A stretch of 64,000 nt of DNA from Alphaproteobacteria bacterium (lineage in GTDB: Bacteria; Pseudomonadota; Alphaproteobacteria; UBA8366; GCA-2717185). A program made the position numbers and the translations under genes. Under the pieces are notes generated by a model that was not told where the DNA came from, ran no database searches, and saw only the letters and a program-made list of their open reading frames with translations. Below are positions 14,877-23,443 of this stretch, one piece after another (the first letter of the stretch is position 1; each line of letters opens with the position of its first letter). The stretch spans positions 124,001 to 188,000 of the forward strand of contig WLWY01000009.1 of NCBI GenBank assembly GCA_012103325.1. The letters run 5' to 3'.

Positions 14877-15194
14877 ATGGCGGCGAAATTTAGAAGAGGC
14901 GATACGGTTGTTGTTATGACCGGTCGGGACAAGGGCAAGAAGGGCGAAATTATGCGCGTCGTGCCTGCGGAATCGCGCGTTTATGTCCAGGGCGTAAATG
15001 TTGTCAAACGGCACACACGGGCGACGCAGACGTCTCCTGGTGGCATCATCGAGAAAGAAGCGGCAATTCACATGTCGAACGTGGCGCATCTAGACCCGGA
15101 AACGGACGAGCCGACCCGGGTCGGATTCAAAACGATCGAAGATAATCGCAAGGTACGCTACGCAAAGCGTTCCGGCGAAATTATCGACCGCTAA
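14877..15194 (+). CDS. rplX: 50S ribosomal protein L24
   Basis: Assembly-initiating protein with a KOW motif ([20 protein letters not shown]); 105 aa from the ATG at 14877. An upstream in-frame GTG at 14865 would add MNVG but overlaps the CGGAG sequence that serves as ribosome binding site, so the ATG is preferred. Confidence 0.96.
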   Translation: MAAKFRRGDTVVVMTGRDKGKKGEIMRVVPAESRVYVQGVNVVKRHTRATQTSPGGIIEKEAAIHMSNVAHLDPETDEPTRVGFKTIEDNRKVRYAKRSGEIIDR

Positions 15195-15211
15195 CAGGAG
15201 GCGGCGCTGAT

Positions 15212-15772
15212 ATGACGGCAACCGAGACATACGTTCCGCGTTTGAAGGAACATTATTGGGGTGCACTCCGAAAATCGATGACGGACGATTTCGGATACAA
15301 GAATCCCATGCAAATTCCGCAGCTTGAGAAAATCGTCCTCAATATGGGCGTTGGAGAAGCTGCGACCGATACAAAGAAGATTGCCGGTGCGGTCAACGAT
15401 ATGACCCTGATTACCGGGCAGAAACCTGTGGTTACGAAAGCCAAGGTGTCGATCGCGGTCTATAAACTGCGCGAGGGAATGAGTGTTGGCGTGAAGGCGA
15501 CTCTTCGCCGCGAACGGATGTACGATTTCCTTGACCGTCTTGTGAATGTCGCGCTGCCCCGGGTTCGGGATTTCCGGGGCCTGTCGAGCAGCAGCTTCGA
15601 CAGTCGTGGCAACTTTGCGATGGGGCTGAAGGAACAGATCGTGTTCCCCGAAATCGACTACGACAAGGTCGATACGATTCGGGGCATGGATATCGTGATT
15701 TGCACATCTGCCCAGACGGACGAAGAGGCGTTGGCGCTTCTCAAAGGCTTCAACATGCCGTTCACGAGCTGA
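15212..15772 (+). CDS. rplE: 50S ribosomal protein L5
   Basis: 5S rRNA-binding protein of the central protuberance; 186 aa. It shows [27 protein letters not shown], the [23 protein letters not shown] region and the [18 protein letters not shown] end. ACAGGAGG lies upstream of the ATG. Confidence 0.99.
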   Translation: MTATETYVPRLKEHYWGALRKSMTDDFGYKNPMQIPQLEKIVLNMGVGEAATDTKKIAGAVNDMTLITGQKPVVTKAKVSIAVYKLREGMSVGVKATLRRERMYDFLDRLVNVALPRVRDFRGLSSSSFDSRGNFAMGLKEQIVFPEIDYDKVDTIRGMDIVICTSAQTDEEALALLKGFNMPFTS

Positions 15773-15797
15773 GCGGAAAATCGGAGAGATCTGAGAT

Positions 15798-16103
15798 ATG
15801 GCGAAAAAAAGCGCAATCGAAAAGAACAAACGGCGCCGGCGGTTGGCGGAGCGGTATGCAGGGCGTCGCGCCCGGCTGCTCGAGATCGCGAACGACCGTG
15901 CATTGCCGCAGGAAGACCGGTTCGCCGCGCGGCTGCAACTGGCCGAGATGCCGCGCAACGGGTCGCCGGGACGTGTTCGAAATCGATGTGAAATTACTGG
16001 CCGGCCGCGTGGTTTTTACCGCAAGTTCAAGCTGTCCCGCATCGCGCTGCGGGAACTCGCGTCGAGCGGTTTGATCCCCGGCATGGTCAAATCGAGCTGG
16101 TAG
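15798..16103 (+). CDS. rpsN: 30S ribosomal protein S14
   Basis: 30S head protein; 101 aa, the long zinc-free form. The C-terminal [19 protein letters not shown] and IPGMVKSSW are typical; it lacks the CxxC zinc pair of the short S14. It lies between rplE and rpsH. Confidence 0.98.
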   Translation: MAKKSAIEKNKRRRRLAERYAGRRARLLEIANDRALPQEDRFAARLQLAEMPRNGSPGRVRNRCEITGRPRGFYRKFKLSRIALRELASSGLIPGMVKSSW

Positions 16104-16116
16104 GAGAGGACTCACA

Positions 16117-16515
16117 ATGACGATGACCGATCCTCTGGGTGATATGCTCACCCGTATCCGTAACGGACAACGTTGCGGGATGTCGACGGTGAATTGCCCG
16201 GCGTCGAAGTTGCGCGCCAATGTTTTGGAAGCGCTGCAGCGCGAAGGCTATATCCGCGGGTTCAGCTGGGCCGAACTGCAACAAGGCATCAAGGAAATCA
16301 CCATTGAGCTGAAGTACAGCAACGGCGATCCGGTAATTCGAGAAATTTCCCGGGTGTCGACACCGGGGCGGCGGGTCTACTCAAAGATCAAGGACCTTCC
16401 GCGCGAGTTCAATGTCCTTGGTGTGTCGATCCTGTCGACGCCGCGTGGCGTGCTTTCGGATGCGGAAGCGCGCGAGGCCAATGTCGGCGGCGAAGTGCTA
16501 TGCAAGGTATTTTAG
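16117..16515 (+). CDS. rpsH: 30S ribosomal protein S8
   Basis: Primary 16S rRNA-binding protein; in Escherichia coli it represses the spc operon. 132 aa. [16 protein letters not shown] and the [17 protein letters not shown] end are canonical. GGAGAGGA precedes the ATG at 16117; an alternative ATG 6 nt later would remove two residues. Confidence 0.98.
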   Translation: MTMTDPLGDMLTRIRNGQRCGMSTVNCPASKLRANVLEALQREGYIRGFSWAELQQGIKEITIELKYSNGDPVIREISRVSTPGRRVYSKIKDLPREFNVLGVSILSTPRGVLSDAEAREANVGGEVLCKVF

Positions 16516-16527
16516 GAGGTTCGGCCG

Positions 16528-17067
16528 ATGTCACGCGTTGGTAAAAGCCCTGTTGAAGTTCCAAGCGGTGTGGATATTTCCATTGTTGATGGAATTCTCA
16601 CGGCAAAGGGTAAGCTGGGCGAGGAAGCCGTTACGTTGGTTGATGCGGTCGATGTTACGGTTGCGGACAATCAGATCCGGGTCACGCCAAAGGACGAGTC
16701 GAAGCATTCGCGCTCGATGTGGGGCACCACGCGGAGCCTCGTACAGAATGCGGTTTCCGGTGTCTCGGAAGGCTTCACGAAGCGGTTGGAGATCGTTGGT
16801 GTTGGCTATCGTGCGCAGATGCAGGGCAAGACACTCAATCTGCAGCTCGGCTACAGCCACGATATTCCCTTTCCGGTTCCGGAAGGCATTTCGATAAAGC
16901 TGGAAGGCGACCGCGGCAATGTTATCGCGATCACCGGCCCGAACAAGCAGCAGGTCGGTCAGGTTGCGAGCGTGATACGTGGTTTCCGGAAGCCGGAGCC
17001 CTATAAGGGCAAAGGACTTCGATACAGCGATGAATATGTCCTCCGTAAGGAAGGCAAGAAGAAGTAG
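16528..17067 (+). CDS. rplF: 50S ribosomal protein L6
   Basis: Two-domain 23S rRNA protein near the factor-binding site; 179 aa. [15 protein letters not shown] and the C-terminal [21 protein letters not shown] are family signatures. AGGAGG is well placed before the ATG. Confidence 0.99.
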   Translation: MSRVGKSPVEVPSGVDISIVDGILTAKGKLGEEAVTLVDAVDVTVADNQIRVTPKDESKHSRSMWGTTRSLVQNAVSGVSEGFTKRLEIVGVGYRAQMQGKTLNLQLGYSHDIPFPVPEGISIKLEGDRGNVIAITGPNKQQVGQVASVIRGFRKPEPYKGKGLRYSDEYVLRKEGKKK

Positions 17068-17078
17068 GGTCCAAGGCG

Positions 17079-17441
17079 ATGATGAATTCACGGGAACTAT
17101 TCGAGCGGCGTAAGAAGCGGAACCGGTACCAACTGCGCAAGCGGGGGGGCGGTAAACCACGTCTTTCGGTGTTCCGGTCGAGCAAGCATATTTACGCGCA
17201 ACTTATCGACGACGGTGCCGGCCAGACGGTCGCGGCGGCGTCTACATTGGATGAGGCGATTGCCGGCAAGGTCAAGACTGGCGCCGATAAGGACGCGGCG
17301 GTTGCCGTCGGTAAGTTGATCGCCGAACGGGCTAAAGAAGCCGGGGTCGAGAAGGTAGTCTTCGATCGTGGCGGGTATCGTTTCCATGGTCGGGTAAAGG
17401 CTTTGGCCGATGCCGCCCGGGAAGCCGGGTTGAATTTCTAG
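17079..17441 (+). CDS. rplR: 50S ribosomal protein L18
   Basis: 5S rRNA-binding protein; 120 aa. It has the basic N-terminus ([16 protein letters not shown]), [16 protein letters not shown] and the [25 protein letters not shown] end. Two adjacent ATG codons at 17079 and 17082 leave the exact first residue open. Confidence 0.98.
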   Translation: MMNSRELFERRKKRNRYQLRKRGGGKPRLSVFRSSKHIYAQLIDDGAGQTVAAASTLDEAIAGKVKTGADKDAAVAVGKLIAERAKEAGVEKVVFDRGGYRFHGRVKALADAAREAGLNF

Positions 17442-17456
17442 GGACGAGGACAGAGC

Positions 17457-18053
17457 ATGGCTCGCAATACAAGATCTTCTCGCGATTCACGCGGCGGTCG
17501 CCGTCGTGACAATGTGCCGCGCGAAGAGTCGGAAATTCAGGAGAAGCTGGTTCACATCAATCGTGTGGCCAAGGTGGTGAAGGGCGGTCGCCGGTTCGGC
17601 TTCTCTGCTCTCGTCATCGTCGGCGACGGGAAGGGCCGCGTTGGGCACGGTTCCGGCAAGGCGCGGGAAGTGCCGGAGGCTATTCGCAAAGCCACGGAGA
17701 GTGCCAAGCGGACCCTGCAGCGTGTACCGCTGCGCGAAGGGCGCACACTGCATCACGATGTCGCGGGCCGTTTCGGCGCAGGCCGGGTTTATCTGCGCGC
17801 CGCGCCTCCGGGTACCGGCATCATCGCCGGTGGACCTATGCGCGCAGTTTTCGAAATGCTGGGTGTATCGGATGTGGTGGCCAAGTCGATTGGTTCGTCC
17901 AATCCGCACAATATGGTCAAGGCTACCTTCCAGGCGCTGACGAACTGTGTCTCGCCGCGTCAGGTGGCGGCGAAGCGGGGCAAGAAGGTTGGCGATATCG
18001 TTGGCCGCCGCGGCGAGTCGGGCGACGAGACGCGGGAGGCGACAGATGCCTGA
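17457..18053 (+). CDS. rpsE: 30S ribosomal protein S5
   Basis: 30S body protein at the mRNA entry and decoding fidelity centre; 198 aa. It contains the [25 protein letters not shown]-binding motif and [13 protein letters not shown]. The N-terminus (residues 1-25) is Arg/Ser-rich and the C-terminus slightly acidic, both common in alphaproteobacteria. Its last 8 nt overlap rpmD. Confidence 0.99.
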   Translation: MARNTRSSRDSRGGRRRDNVPREESEIQEKLVHINRVAKVVKGGRRFGFSALVIVGDGKGRVGHGSGKAREVPEAIRKATESAKRTLQRVPLREGRTLHHDVAGRFGAGRVYLRAAPPGTGIIAGGPMRAVFEMLGVSDVVAKSIGSSNPHNMVKATFQALTNCVSPRQVAAKRGKKVGDIVGRRGESGDETREATDA

Positions 18054-18243
18054 CGCGAAGAAAGCGACCGTGACGGTCACGCAGACCGGCAGTCCGATCC
18101 GTCGCCGAGGCGATCAGCGCGCGACGCTTGTTGGTCTCGGACTGAACAAGATGCATAAGACGAGCGTTCTCGAAGACACACCGTCGGTCAGGGGGATGAT
18201 CGATAAGGTCAGCCACCTCGTCCGCGTTGAAGACGCCGGCTGA
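18046..18243 (+). CDS. rpmD: 50S ribosomal protein L30
   Basis: Small 50S protein; 65 aa from the ATG at 18046, which overlaps the end of rpsE by 8 nt. The sequence [28 protein letters not shown] in the first half and the [15 protein letters not shown] end match the family. Longer in-frame starts lie inside rpsE and are rejected. Confidence 0.97.
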   Translation: MPDAKKATVTVTQTGSPIRRRGDQRATLVGLGLNKMHKTSVLEDTPSVRGMIDKVSHLVRVEDAG

Positions 18244-18278
18244 GTGCCGGCATTGATGCTGAGCTAGGAATTAAGCGT

Positions 18279-18806
18279 ATGAAACTCAACGAACTTTCCG
18301 ATAACCCGGGTGCTCACAAGAATCGCAAGCGGATCGGGCGCGGCCCCGGGTCGGGCAAGGGAAAGACCGCCGGCCGAGGCATGAAGGGACAGAAGTCCCG
18401 AAGTGGTGTTTCGATCAAAGGCTTCGAGGGCGGACAAATGCCGCTTTATCGGCGCCTTCCGAAGCGCGGATTCAATAACATCTTTCGCAAGAAATTTGTC
18501 GAGCTCGGTACCGGACGTCTGCAGACCGCAATCGACGCCGGCAAGATCGATGCCAAGAAGGCGATAACGGGCGAAATTCTCGTCGAAGCCGGCGTGCTTC
18601 GGCGCGTCAAAGACGGTGTTCGTCTTCTTGTAAATGGCGATCTCAGTGCAAAGGTTACGATTACGGTTGCCGGTGCCTCCAAGGGCGCTGTGGCCATGGT
18701 CGAGAAAGCCGGCGGTAAGGTAACGGTCTCAGGTGATGACGGCAAAGCGGAGAAACCTGCGGCGAAAAGCGATACCTCTTCCGACGGGGACGAGGCTAGC
18801 GCGTAA
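18279..18806 (+). CDS. rplO: 50S ribosomal protein L15
   Basis: 50S assembly protein; 175 aa. The [26 protein letters not shown] glycine-rich N-terminal region and [18 protein letters not shown] are canonical. The last 25 residues ([13 protein letters not shown] onward) form an acidic, Ala/Ser-rich tail longer than usual. It directly precedes secY. Confidence 0.98.
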   Translation: MKLNELSDNPGAHKNRKRIGRGPGSGKGKTAGRGMKGQKSRSGVSIKGFEGGQMPLYRRLPKRGFNNIFRKKFVELGTGRLQTAIDAGKIDAKKAITGEILVEAGVLRRVKDGVRLLVNGDLSAKVTITVAGASKGAVAMVEKAGGKVTVSGDDGKAEKPAAKSDTSSDGDEASA

Positions 18807-18827
18807 TCGATGACGAGGCGTTAACGA

Positions 18828-20171
18828 ATGGCATCGGCTGCCGAACAGCTTGCATCGACGTTCAACTTCGGCGCGTTCGCGAAAGCGACCGAGCTGAAGA
18901 AACGCCTGTGGTTTACCCTGGGCGCGCTGATTATCTATCGGATTGGCACTTACATTCCGCTGCCGGGCATCGATCCGACGGTTCTATCCGACGTCTTCAA
19001 TCAGCAGCGCGGTGGCCTGCTGGATATGTTCAATATGTTCTCGGGCGGCGCGCTCGAGCGGATGACCATCTTCGCGTTGAACATCATGCCGTATATTTCC
19101 GCGGCGATTATCATGCAGTTGATGACAGCTGTGTCGCCGCGTCTCGAAGCGCTAAAAAAGGAAGGCGAATCGGGTCGCAAAAAGATCAATCAGTACACCC
19201 GCTACGGGACAGTACTCTTGGCGACTGTGCAAGGATACGGCATTGCCGTCGGCCTGGAAGGGCTCGGCAGTTCTTCGGGCTCTGCGGTGCTCGATCCTGG
19301 GATATTCTTCCGCGCGACGACGGTCATCAGTTTGGTTGGTGGCACGATCTTCCTCATGTGGCTCGGCGAACAGATCACGCAGCGCGGCGTTGGCAATGGT
19401 ATCTCGCTGATTATCTTTTCCGGTATTGTCGCTAATTTGCCGGTAGCGTTGGTCAGTACGCTCGAACTTGGCAAGACTGGCGCGTTGTCGACGATTTTCA
19501 TCCTATTCCTGATGATCATGGCCGTTGCGGTCATCGCCTTCATCGTCTTTGTCGAACGGGCGCAGCGGCGGCTCATCGTGCAATACCCGAAGCGCCAGAT
19601 GGGCAACAAGATGTTCGGCGGCGAATCGTCGCATTTGCCGCTGAAGCTCAACACGGCTGGCGTTATTCCGCCGATTTTTGCGAGTTCGATTTTGCTGATG
19701 CCGCTTACCATTGCCGGGTTCAGCGGTGGACAGAGTCCGGGGTGGCTGGGCGAGGTCACGGCGCTGCTGGGACCGGGGCAGCCGCTCTATCTGCTCGTTT
19801 ACATCTCGATGATCGTGTTCTTCGCATTCTTCTATACCGCGATTGTCTTCAATCCCGCGGAAACGGCGGACAATCTGAAAAAATACGGTGGCTTTATTCC
19901 GGGTATTCGGCCCGGCAAGAACACGGCGGACTATCTGGATTTCGTTCTGACTCGGCTTACCGTTGCAGGCGCGGCCTATCTTGCGATCGTTTGCGTCCTT
20001 CCTGAGATCCTGAGGTCGCAGTACGCGGTACCGTTCTACTTCGGCGGCACGAGTCTTCTGATCGTTGTTTCCGTAACGATGGACACCGTGGCGCAAATCC
20101 ATTCCCATTTGCTGGCGCATCAATACGAAGGCTTGATCAAGAAGTCCAAGTTGCGCGGGAGGCGTCGGTGA
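18828..20171 (+). CDS. secY: Protein translocase subunit SecY
   Basis: Pore-forming inner-membrane subunit of the Sec translocon; 447 aa with ten predicted membrane helices. Signatures are YRIGTYIPLPGIDP, the NIMPYISAAIIMQL helix, and the cytosolic loop with PFYFGGTSLLIVVSV near the C-terminus. The last four nt overlap the GTG start of adk, so the two are probably translated together. Confidence 0.99.
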   Translation: MASAAEQLASTFNFGAFAKATELKKRLWFTLGALIIYRIGTYIPLPGIDPTVLSDVFNQQRGGLLDMFNMFSGGALERMTIFALNIMPYISAAIIMQLMTAVSPRLEALKKEGESGRKKINQYTRYGTVLLATVQGYGIAVGLEGLGSSSGSAVLDPGIFFRATTVISLVGGTIFLMWLGEQITQRGVGNGISLIIFSGIVANLPVALVSTLELGKTGALSTIFILFLMIMAVAVIAFIVFVERAQRRLIVQYPKRQMGNKMFGGESSHLPLKLNTAGVIPPIFASSILLMPLTIAGFSGGQSPGWLGEVTALLGPGQPLYLLVYISMIVFFAFFYTAIVFNPAETADNLKKYGGFIPGIRPGKNTADYLDFVLTRLTVAGAAYLAIVCVLPEILRSQYAVPFYFGGTSLLIVVSVTMDTVAQIHSHLLAHQYEGLIKKSKLRGRRR

Positions 20172-20821
20172 TCATGATCCTGATTGGACCGCCGGGCGCC
20201 GGCAAAGGAACGCAAGCAAGCCGGATCGAAGAATTCCTTTCTATCGGGAATCTGTCCACGGGTGCTCTGTTGCGTGACGCCATTGCATCGAACAGTAAGC
20301 TGGGCAAGCAGGCCAAGGCTTTGGTCGAGGCCGGCAACTTTGTACCGGACGATGTGATTATTGGCCTCGTTTCGGCGCGCATCGAGGAGCCCGACTGCGA
20401 GAACGGTTTTATTCTTGATGGTTTTCCCAGAACGTCGGGCCAGGCCGAGGCGTTGGATCGCTTGCTGGAGAAACGCGGCAAGAAGGTCGATGTCGTTGTC
20501 GAGATCAAAACCGAGGACGATGTGGTCGTCGAGCGGATCAATGGACGCTTCGCCTGTAAGACTTGCGGCGAGGGCTATCACAAGGCATTTAAGGTTCCAG
20601 CCGAAGACGGTGTTTGCGACAATTGTGGCGGCACAGAGTTCGAACAGCGCGCGGATGACAGTGAAGAGAAGATTCGGACCCGCCTGGCGCTTTATCATGA
20701 ACAGACCGCACCAATACTCCCCTACTACGAGAGCCGGGGTATATTGCGGTCGGTGGACGGAACGAAAGACCTAGACGATGTTACGGAGCAACTGAAAGAG
20801 GTGCTAGCGGCCGTGAATTGA
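20168..20821 (+). CDS. adk: Adenylate kinase
   Basis: Catalyses ATP + AMP to 2 ADP; 217 aa, long LID form. P-loop [10 protein letters not shown], the DGFPRT motif and a four-cysteine LID (CKTCG and CDNCG) that likely binds zinc are present. The GTG at 20168 is chosen over the ATG at 20174: GGAGG at 20158-20162 is 5 nt away and the resulting N-terminus ([10 protein letters not shown]) matches the family length. It ends immediately before a strong promoter. Confidence 0.98.
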   Translation: MIMILIGPPGAGKGTQASRIEEFLSIGNLSTGALLRDAIASNSKLGKQAKALVEAGNFVPDDVIIGLVSARIEEPDCENGFILDGFPRTSGQAEALDRLLEKRGKKVDVVVEIKTEDDVVVERINGRFACKTCGEGYHKAFKVPAEDGVCDNCGGTEFEQRADDSEEKIRTRLALYHEQTAPILPYYESRGILRSVDGTKDLDDVTEQLKEVLAAVN

Positions 20822-20849
20822 TTGACAGCCCTTCCCGTTTAAATATAAT
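20822..20849 (+). promoter_or_regulatory. Consensus sigma70 promoter before rpsM
   Basis: TTGACA (20822-20827), a 16-nt spacer and TATAAT (20844-20849) match the sigma70 consensus at all 12 positions. It begins directly after the adk stop codon. Transcription would start near 20856, giving an 80-nt leader. The alpha-operon genes rpsM-rpsK-rpoA-rplQ can thus be transcribed apart from the long upstream r-protein transcript. Confidence 0.85.
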
Positions 20850-20854
20850 CGCCC

Positions 20855-20914
20855 GCCCGTCCTATGGCGCGCGGTTGGCTGGGAAGTTAAGGGCCGATAT
20901 CGAGCCGGACGGGC
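20855..20914 (+). promoter_or_regulatory. Leader stem before rpsM (candidate r-protein control element)
   Basis: GCCCGTCC (20855-20862), at the predicted transcript 5-prime end, can pair with GGACGGGC (20907-20914), just before the AGGAG at 20925-20929. The closed region is 44 nt. The perfect 8-bp repeat is visible; a role in feedback control of the alpha operon is inference, by analogy with leader control in Escherichia coli. Confidence 0.45.
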
Positions 20915-20937
20915 CTCAAAAAGAAGGAGTATGGAGC

Positions 20938-21315
20938 GTGGCGCGCATTGCAGGCGTGAACATTCCGACGCAGAAACGGGTCGCAATTTCGTTGACCTAT
21001 ATCCATGGCATTGGTCGTACCAAAGCAGTGGAGATCTGCCAGCAATGTAATATTTCGCTGGAGAGCCGGGTGCAGGACCTCACCGACCAAGAGATTATCA
21101 GCATTCGGGAAGCGATCGACCGGGATCATGTGGTCGAAGGCGATCTTCGTCGCGAAATTGCGATGAACATCAAACGCTTGATGGACCTCGGCTGTTATCG
21201 AGGCGTCCGTCACCGAAAGGGACTGCCCGTCCGGGGGCAGCGGACCCATACCAATGCGCGGTCGCGCAAAGGGCCGGCCCGTGCGATTGCCGGTAAGAAA
21301 AAAGTTACTAAGTAG
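20938..21315 (+). CDS. rpsM: 30S ribosomal protein S13
   Basis: 30S head protein contacting tRNA and the 50S subunit; 125 aa. The start is GTG at 20938, giving [15 protein letters not shown], with AGGAG 8 nt upstream; a longer in-frame ORF that runs back into the leader is not real. The [10 protein letters not shown]-type segment ([15 protein letters not shown]) near the C-terminus is canonical. Confidence 0.98.
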   Translation: MARIAGVNIPTQKRVAISLTYIHGIGRTKAVEICQQCNISLESRVQDLTDQEIISIREAIDRDHVVEGDLRREIAMNIKRLMDLGCYRGVRHRKGLPVRGQRTHTNARSRKGPARAIAGKKKVTK

Positions 21316-21330
21316 CGAGGACTGGGGTCT

Positions 21331-21720
21331 ATGGCCAAAGCCGCAACAAGAACGCGCCGCAGCGAGCGCAAGAACATCACGTCGGGCGTGGCACACGTCA
21401 ATGCGACGTTCAACAACACGAAGGTTACGATAACTGACGTGCAAGGCAATGCGATTTCCTGGTCTTCGGCTGGAAGCCAGGGCTTTAAGGGAAGCCGCAA
21501 GTCGACACCTTATGCTGCGCAGATGGCAGCCGAGGACGCTGGCCGCAAAGCGCAGGAGCATGGGATGAAAACCCTGGAGGTTTGCGTCAAGGGGCCCGGT
21601 TCCGGTCGAGAGTCCGCGCTGCGCGCGCTTTCGGCAGCGGGTTTTACAATTACGGCAATCCGCGACGTGACGCCGATTCCCCATAATGGGTGTCGTCCGC
21701 CGAAACGCCGTCGCGTTTAA
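21331..21720 (+). CDS. rpsK: 30S ribosomal protein S11
   Basis: 30S platform protein; 129 aa. [22 protein letters not shown] and the C-terminal [18 protein letters not shown] are family signatures. GAGGACTGG precedes the ATG. A 115-nt spacer with an inverted repeat separates it from rpoA. Confidence 0.99.
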   Translation: MAKAATRTRRSERKNITSGVAHVNATFNNTKVTITDVQGNAISWSSAGSQGFKGSRKSTPYAAQMAAEDAGRKAQEHGMKTLEVCVKGPGSGRESALRALSAAGFTITAIRDVTPIPHNGCRPPKRRRV

Positions 21721-21739
21721 TAGCGGCCGTGCCGGGGGT

Positions 21740-21786
21740 GATAAACGCCGGTGCGTCGTTGATTTATGATTGAAACTACGTTTATC
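21740..21786 (+). promoter_or_regulatory. Inverted repeat in the rpsK-rpoA spacer
   Basis: GATAAACG (21740-21747) and CGTTTATC (21779-21786) are perfect complements with a 31-nt interior. The repeat lies in the 115-nt spacer and may help set rpoA expression against the r-proteins through RNA processing or pausing. No convincing promoter is visible inside it. Confidence 0.4.
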
Positions 21787-21835
21787 GGCCGTCTGCGAGT
21801 GGCGGTGTGGTGAACAGAGACGAGAGGTCGCATCC

Positions 21836-22852
21836 GTGATCCAAAAAAATTGGCAAGCGCTGATCAAGCCGAACAAGTTGAATGTCGAGCCGGGCGACGA
21901 TGTCGGACGGTCCGCGACGGTGGTCGCGGAACCCCTGGAACGTGGGTTCGGGCTGACATTGGGCAACGCGCTGCGACGCGTGTTGCTGTCCTCACTGCAC
22001 GGCTCCGCGGTGACGTCGGTTCAAATCGACGGCGTGCTGCACGAATTTTCGTCGATCCCTGGTGTTCGCGAGGACGTGACCGATATCGTGTTGAATATCA
22101 AGGTATTGGCTTTGCGCATGCACGGGGAAGGGCCGAAGAAAATTCGTCTCGACGCCGAAGGGCCGGGTGAAGTTACGGCGGCTAAGATCGAAACCGGCCA
22201 TGATGTTGAAATCATGAATCCGGATCTGGTGATCTGCACCCTGGACGAAGGCGCGAAGATCGCGATGGAGATGACGGTTGAAACCGGCACGGGTTACGTT
22301 CCGGCAACGCAGAACCGCCCCGAAGACGCGCCGATCGGGCTTATTCCGATCGATTCCGTTTTCAGCCCTATCCGCCGCGTGTCCTACAAGGTCGAGAATA
22401 CGCGCGTTGGTCAGGTCACCGACTATGACAGTTTGGCGATGCAGATCGAAACCAATGGTGCGTTGACGCCGGACGATGCGGTGGCCTACGCGGCACGTAT
22501 TCTGCAGGATCAGCTGCAACTCTTCATCAACTTTGAGGAGCCGGAATCGCGCGTCGCCGAAGAAGCCCCCACGGACCTCCCGTTCAACCGGAATCTGTTG
22601 CGCAAAGTGGACGAACTGGAACTGTCGGTGCGCTCGGCGAATTGTCTCAAGAACGACAACATCGTCTATATCGGCGACTTGGTTCAAAAAACCGAGGCGG
22701 AGATGCTTCGCACGCCGAACTTCGGGCGTAAATCCTTGAATGAAATCAAGGAAGTTCTTACGCAGATGGGGCTGCATCTTGGAATGGAAATCACCACCTG
22801 GCCGCCCGAGAATATCGAAGACTTGGTCAAGCGGCTCGAGGAGCCCTTTTAA
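21836..22852 (+). CDS. rpoA: RNA polymerase subunit alpha
   Basis: Dimerising assembly platform of RNA polymerase; 338 aa. I choose GTG 21836, giving [15 protein letters not shown], the standard alphaproteobacterial N-terminus, with GAGAGG upstream; a longer in-frame start at 21770 adds 22 unrelated residues. The N-terminal domain ([17 protein letters not shown]) and C-terminal domain ([27 protein letters not shown]) that binds UP elements and activators are complete. Confidence 0.98.
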   Translation: MIQKNWQALIKPNKLNVEPGDDVGRSATVVAEPLERGFGLTLGNALRRVLLSSLHGSAVTSVQIDGVLHEFSSIPGVREDVTDIVLNIKVLALRMHGEGPKKIRLDAEGPGEVTAAKIETGHDVEIMNPDLVICTLDEGAKIAMEMTVETGTGYVPATQNRPEDAPIGLIPIDSVFSPIRRVSYKVENTRVGQVTDYDSLAMQIETNGALTPDDAVAYAARILQDQLQLFINFEEPESRVAEEAPTDLPFNRNLLRKVDELELSVRSANCLKNDNIVYIGDLVQKTEAEMLRTPNFGRKSLNEIKEVLTQMGLHLGMEITTWPPENIEDLVKRLEEPF

Positions 22853-22909
22853 CGCTGCCGCGCCCTCGCGGGAAAAGTCGGCGGCATAGAAACGACAGGA
22901 GTTAAAGTC

Positions 22910-23329
22910 ATGCGTCATCGCATGAGTGGACGTAAGCTAAACAGGACAAGTTCGCATCGAAAGGCAATGTTCTCGAACATGGCTGTCGCACTGCTGAAGC
23001 ATGAGCAGATTACGACGACCTTGCCGAAGGCGAAGGAATTGGGTCCAATCGTCGATCGTCTGATCACCTTGGGGAAGCGTAACACGCTGCACACGAGGCG
23101 CCGGGCCCATTCGATGCTTCGGGACGATGCGACAACGGCCAAGCTGTTCGACACGTTGGCGGAGCGCTATTCGGAACGCAATGGCGGCTATACGCGCGTT
23201 CTCAAGGCTGGGTTCCGGTATGGCGATTCAGCGCCGATGGCGGTCATCGAGCTCGTCGATCGCGATCCGGACGTAAAAGGTCTCGACTCCGGTCCGGTTC
23301 TTGATGAGGACGACGAAACAGAAGAATAG
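22910..23329 (+). CDS. rplQ: 50S ribosomal protein L17
   Basis: 50S protein near the tunnel exit; 139 aa. [20 protein letters not shown] and the [24 protein letters not shown] region are canonical. AGGAG stands before the ATG. Last gene of the ribosomal cluster, followed by an intrinsic terminator. Confidence 0.99.
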   Translation: MRHRMSGRKLNRTSSHRKAMFSNMAVALLKHEQITTTLPKAKELGPIVDRLITLGKRNTLHTRRRAHSMLRDDATTAKLFDTLAERYSERNGGYTRVLKAGFRYGDSAPMAVIELVDRDPDVKGLDSGPVLDEDDETEE

Positions 23330-23358
23330 GGACGAGGGTCCCTTTGGCAAGGCGGTAT

Positions 23359-23382
23359 GGGCGGCTTCAAGGCCGCCCTTTT
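23359..23382 (+). terminator. Intrinsic terminator of the alpha operon
   Basis: GGGCGGC (23359-23365), a 6-nt loop and GCCGCCC (23372-23378) are followed by TTTT (23379-23382). It begins 30 nt after the rplQ stop and closes the ribosomal supercluster. Confidence 0.85.
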
Positions 23383-23404
23383 CGTCTGTATCGGACAGGC
23401 TGCT

Positions 23405-23421
23405 AGCCGTTGCAAACGGCT
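23405..23421 (+). promoter_or_regulatory. Palindrome upstream of the Do-family protease gene
   Basis: AGCCGTT (23405-23411), GCA, AACGGCT (23415-23421): a perfect 7+3+7 inverted repeat 22 nt before the protease start and just after the terminator. The symmetry and position fit an operator; the binding protein is unknown. Confidence 0.4.
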
Positions 23422-23443
23422 TGCGAGCGCATACATACCGGCT

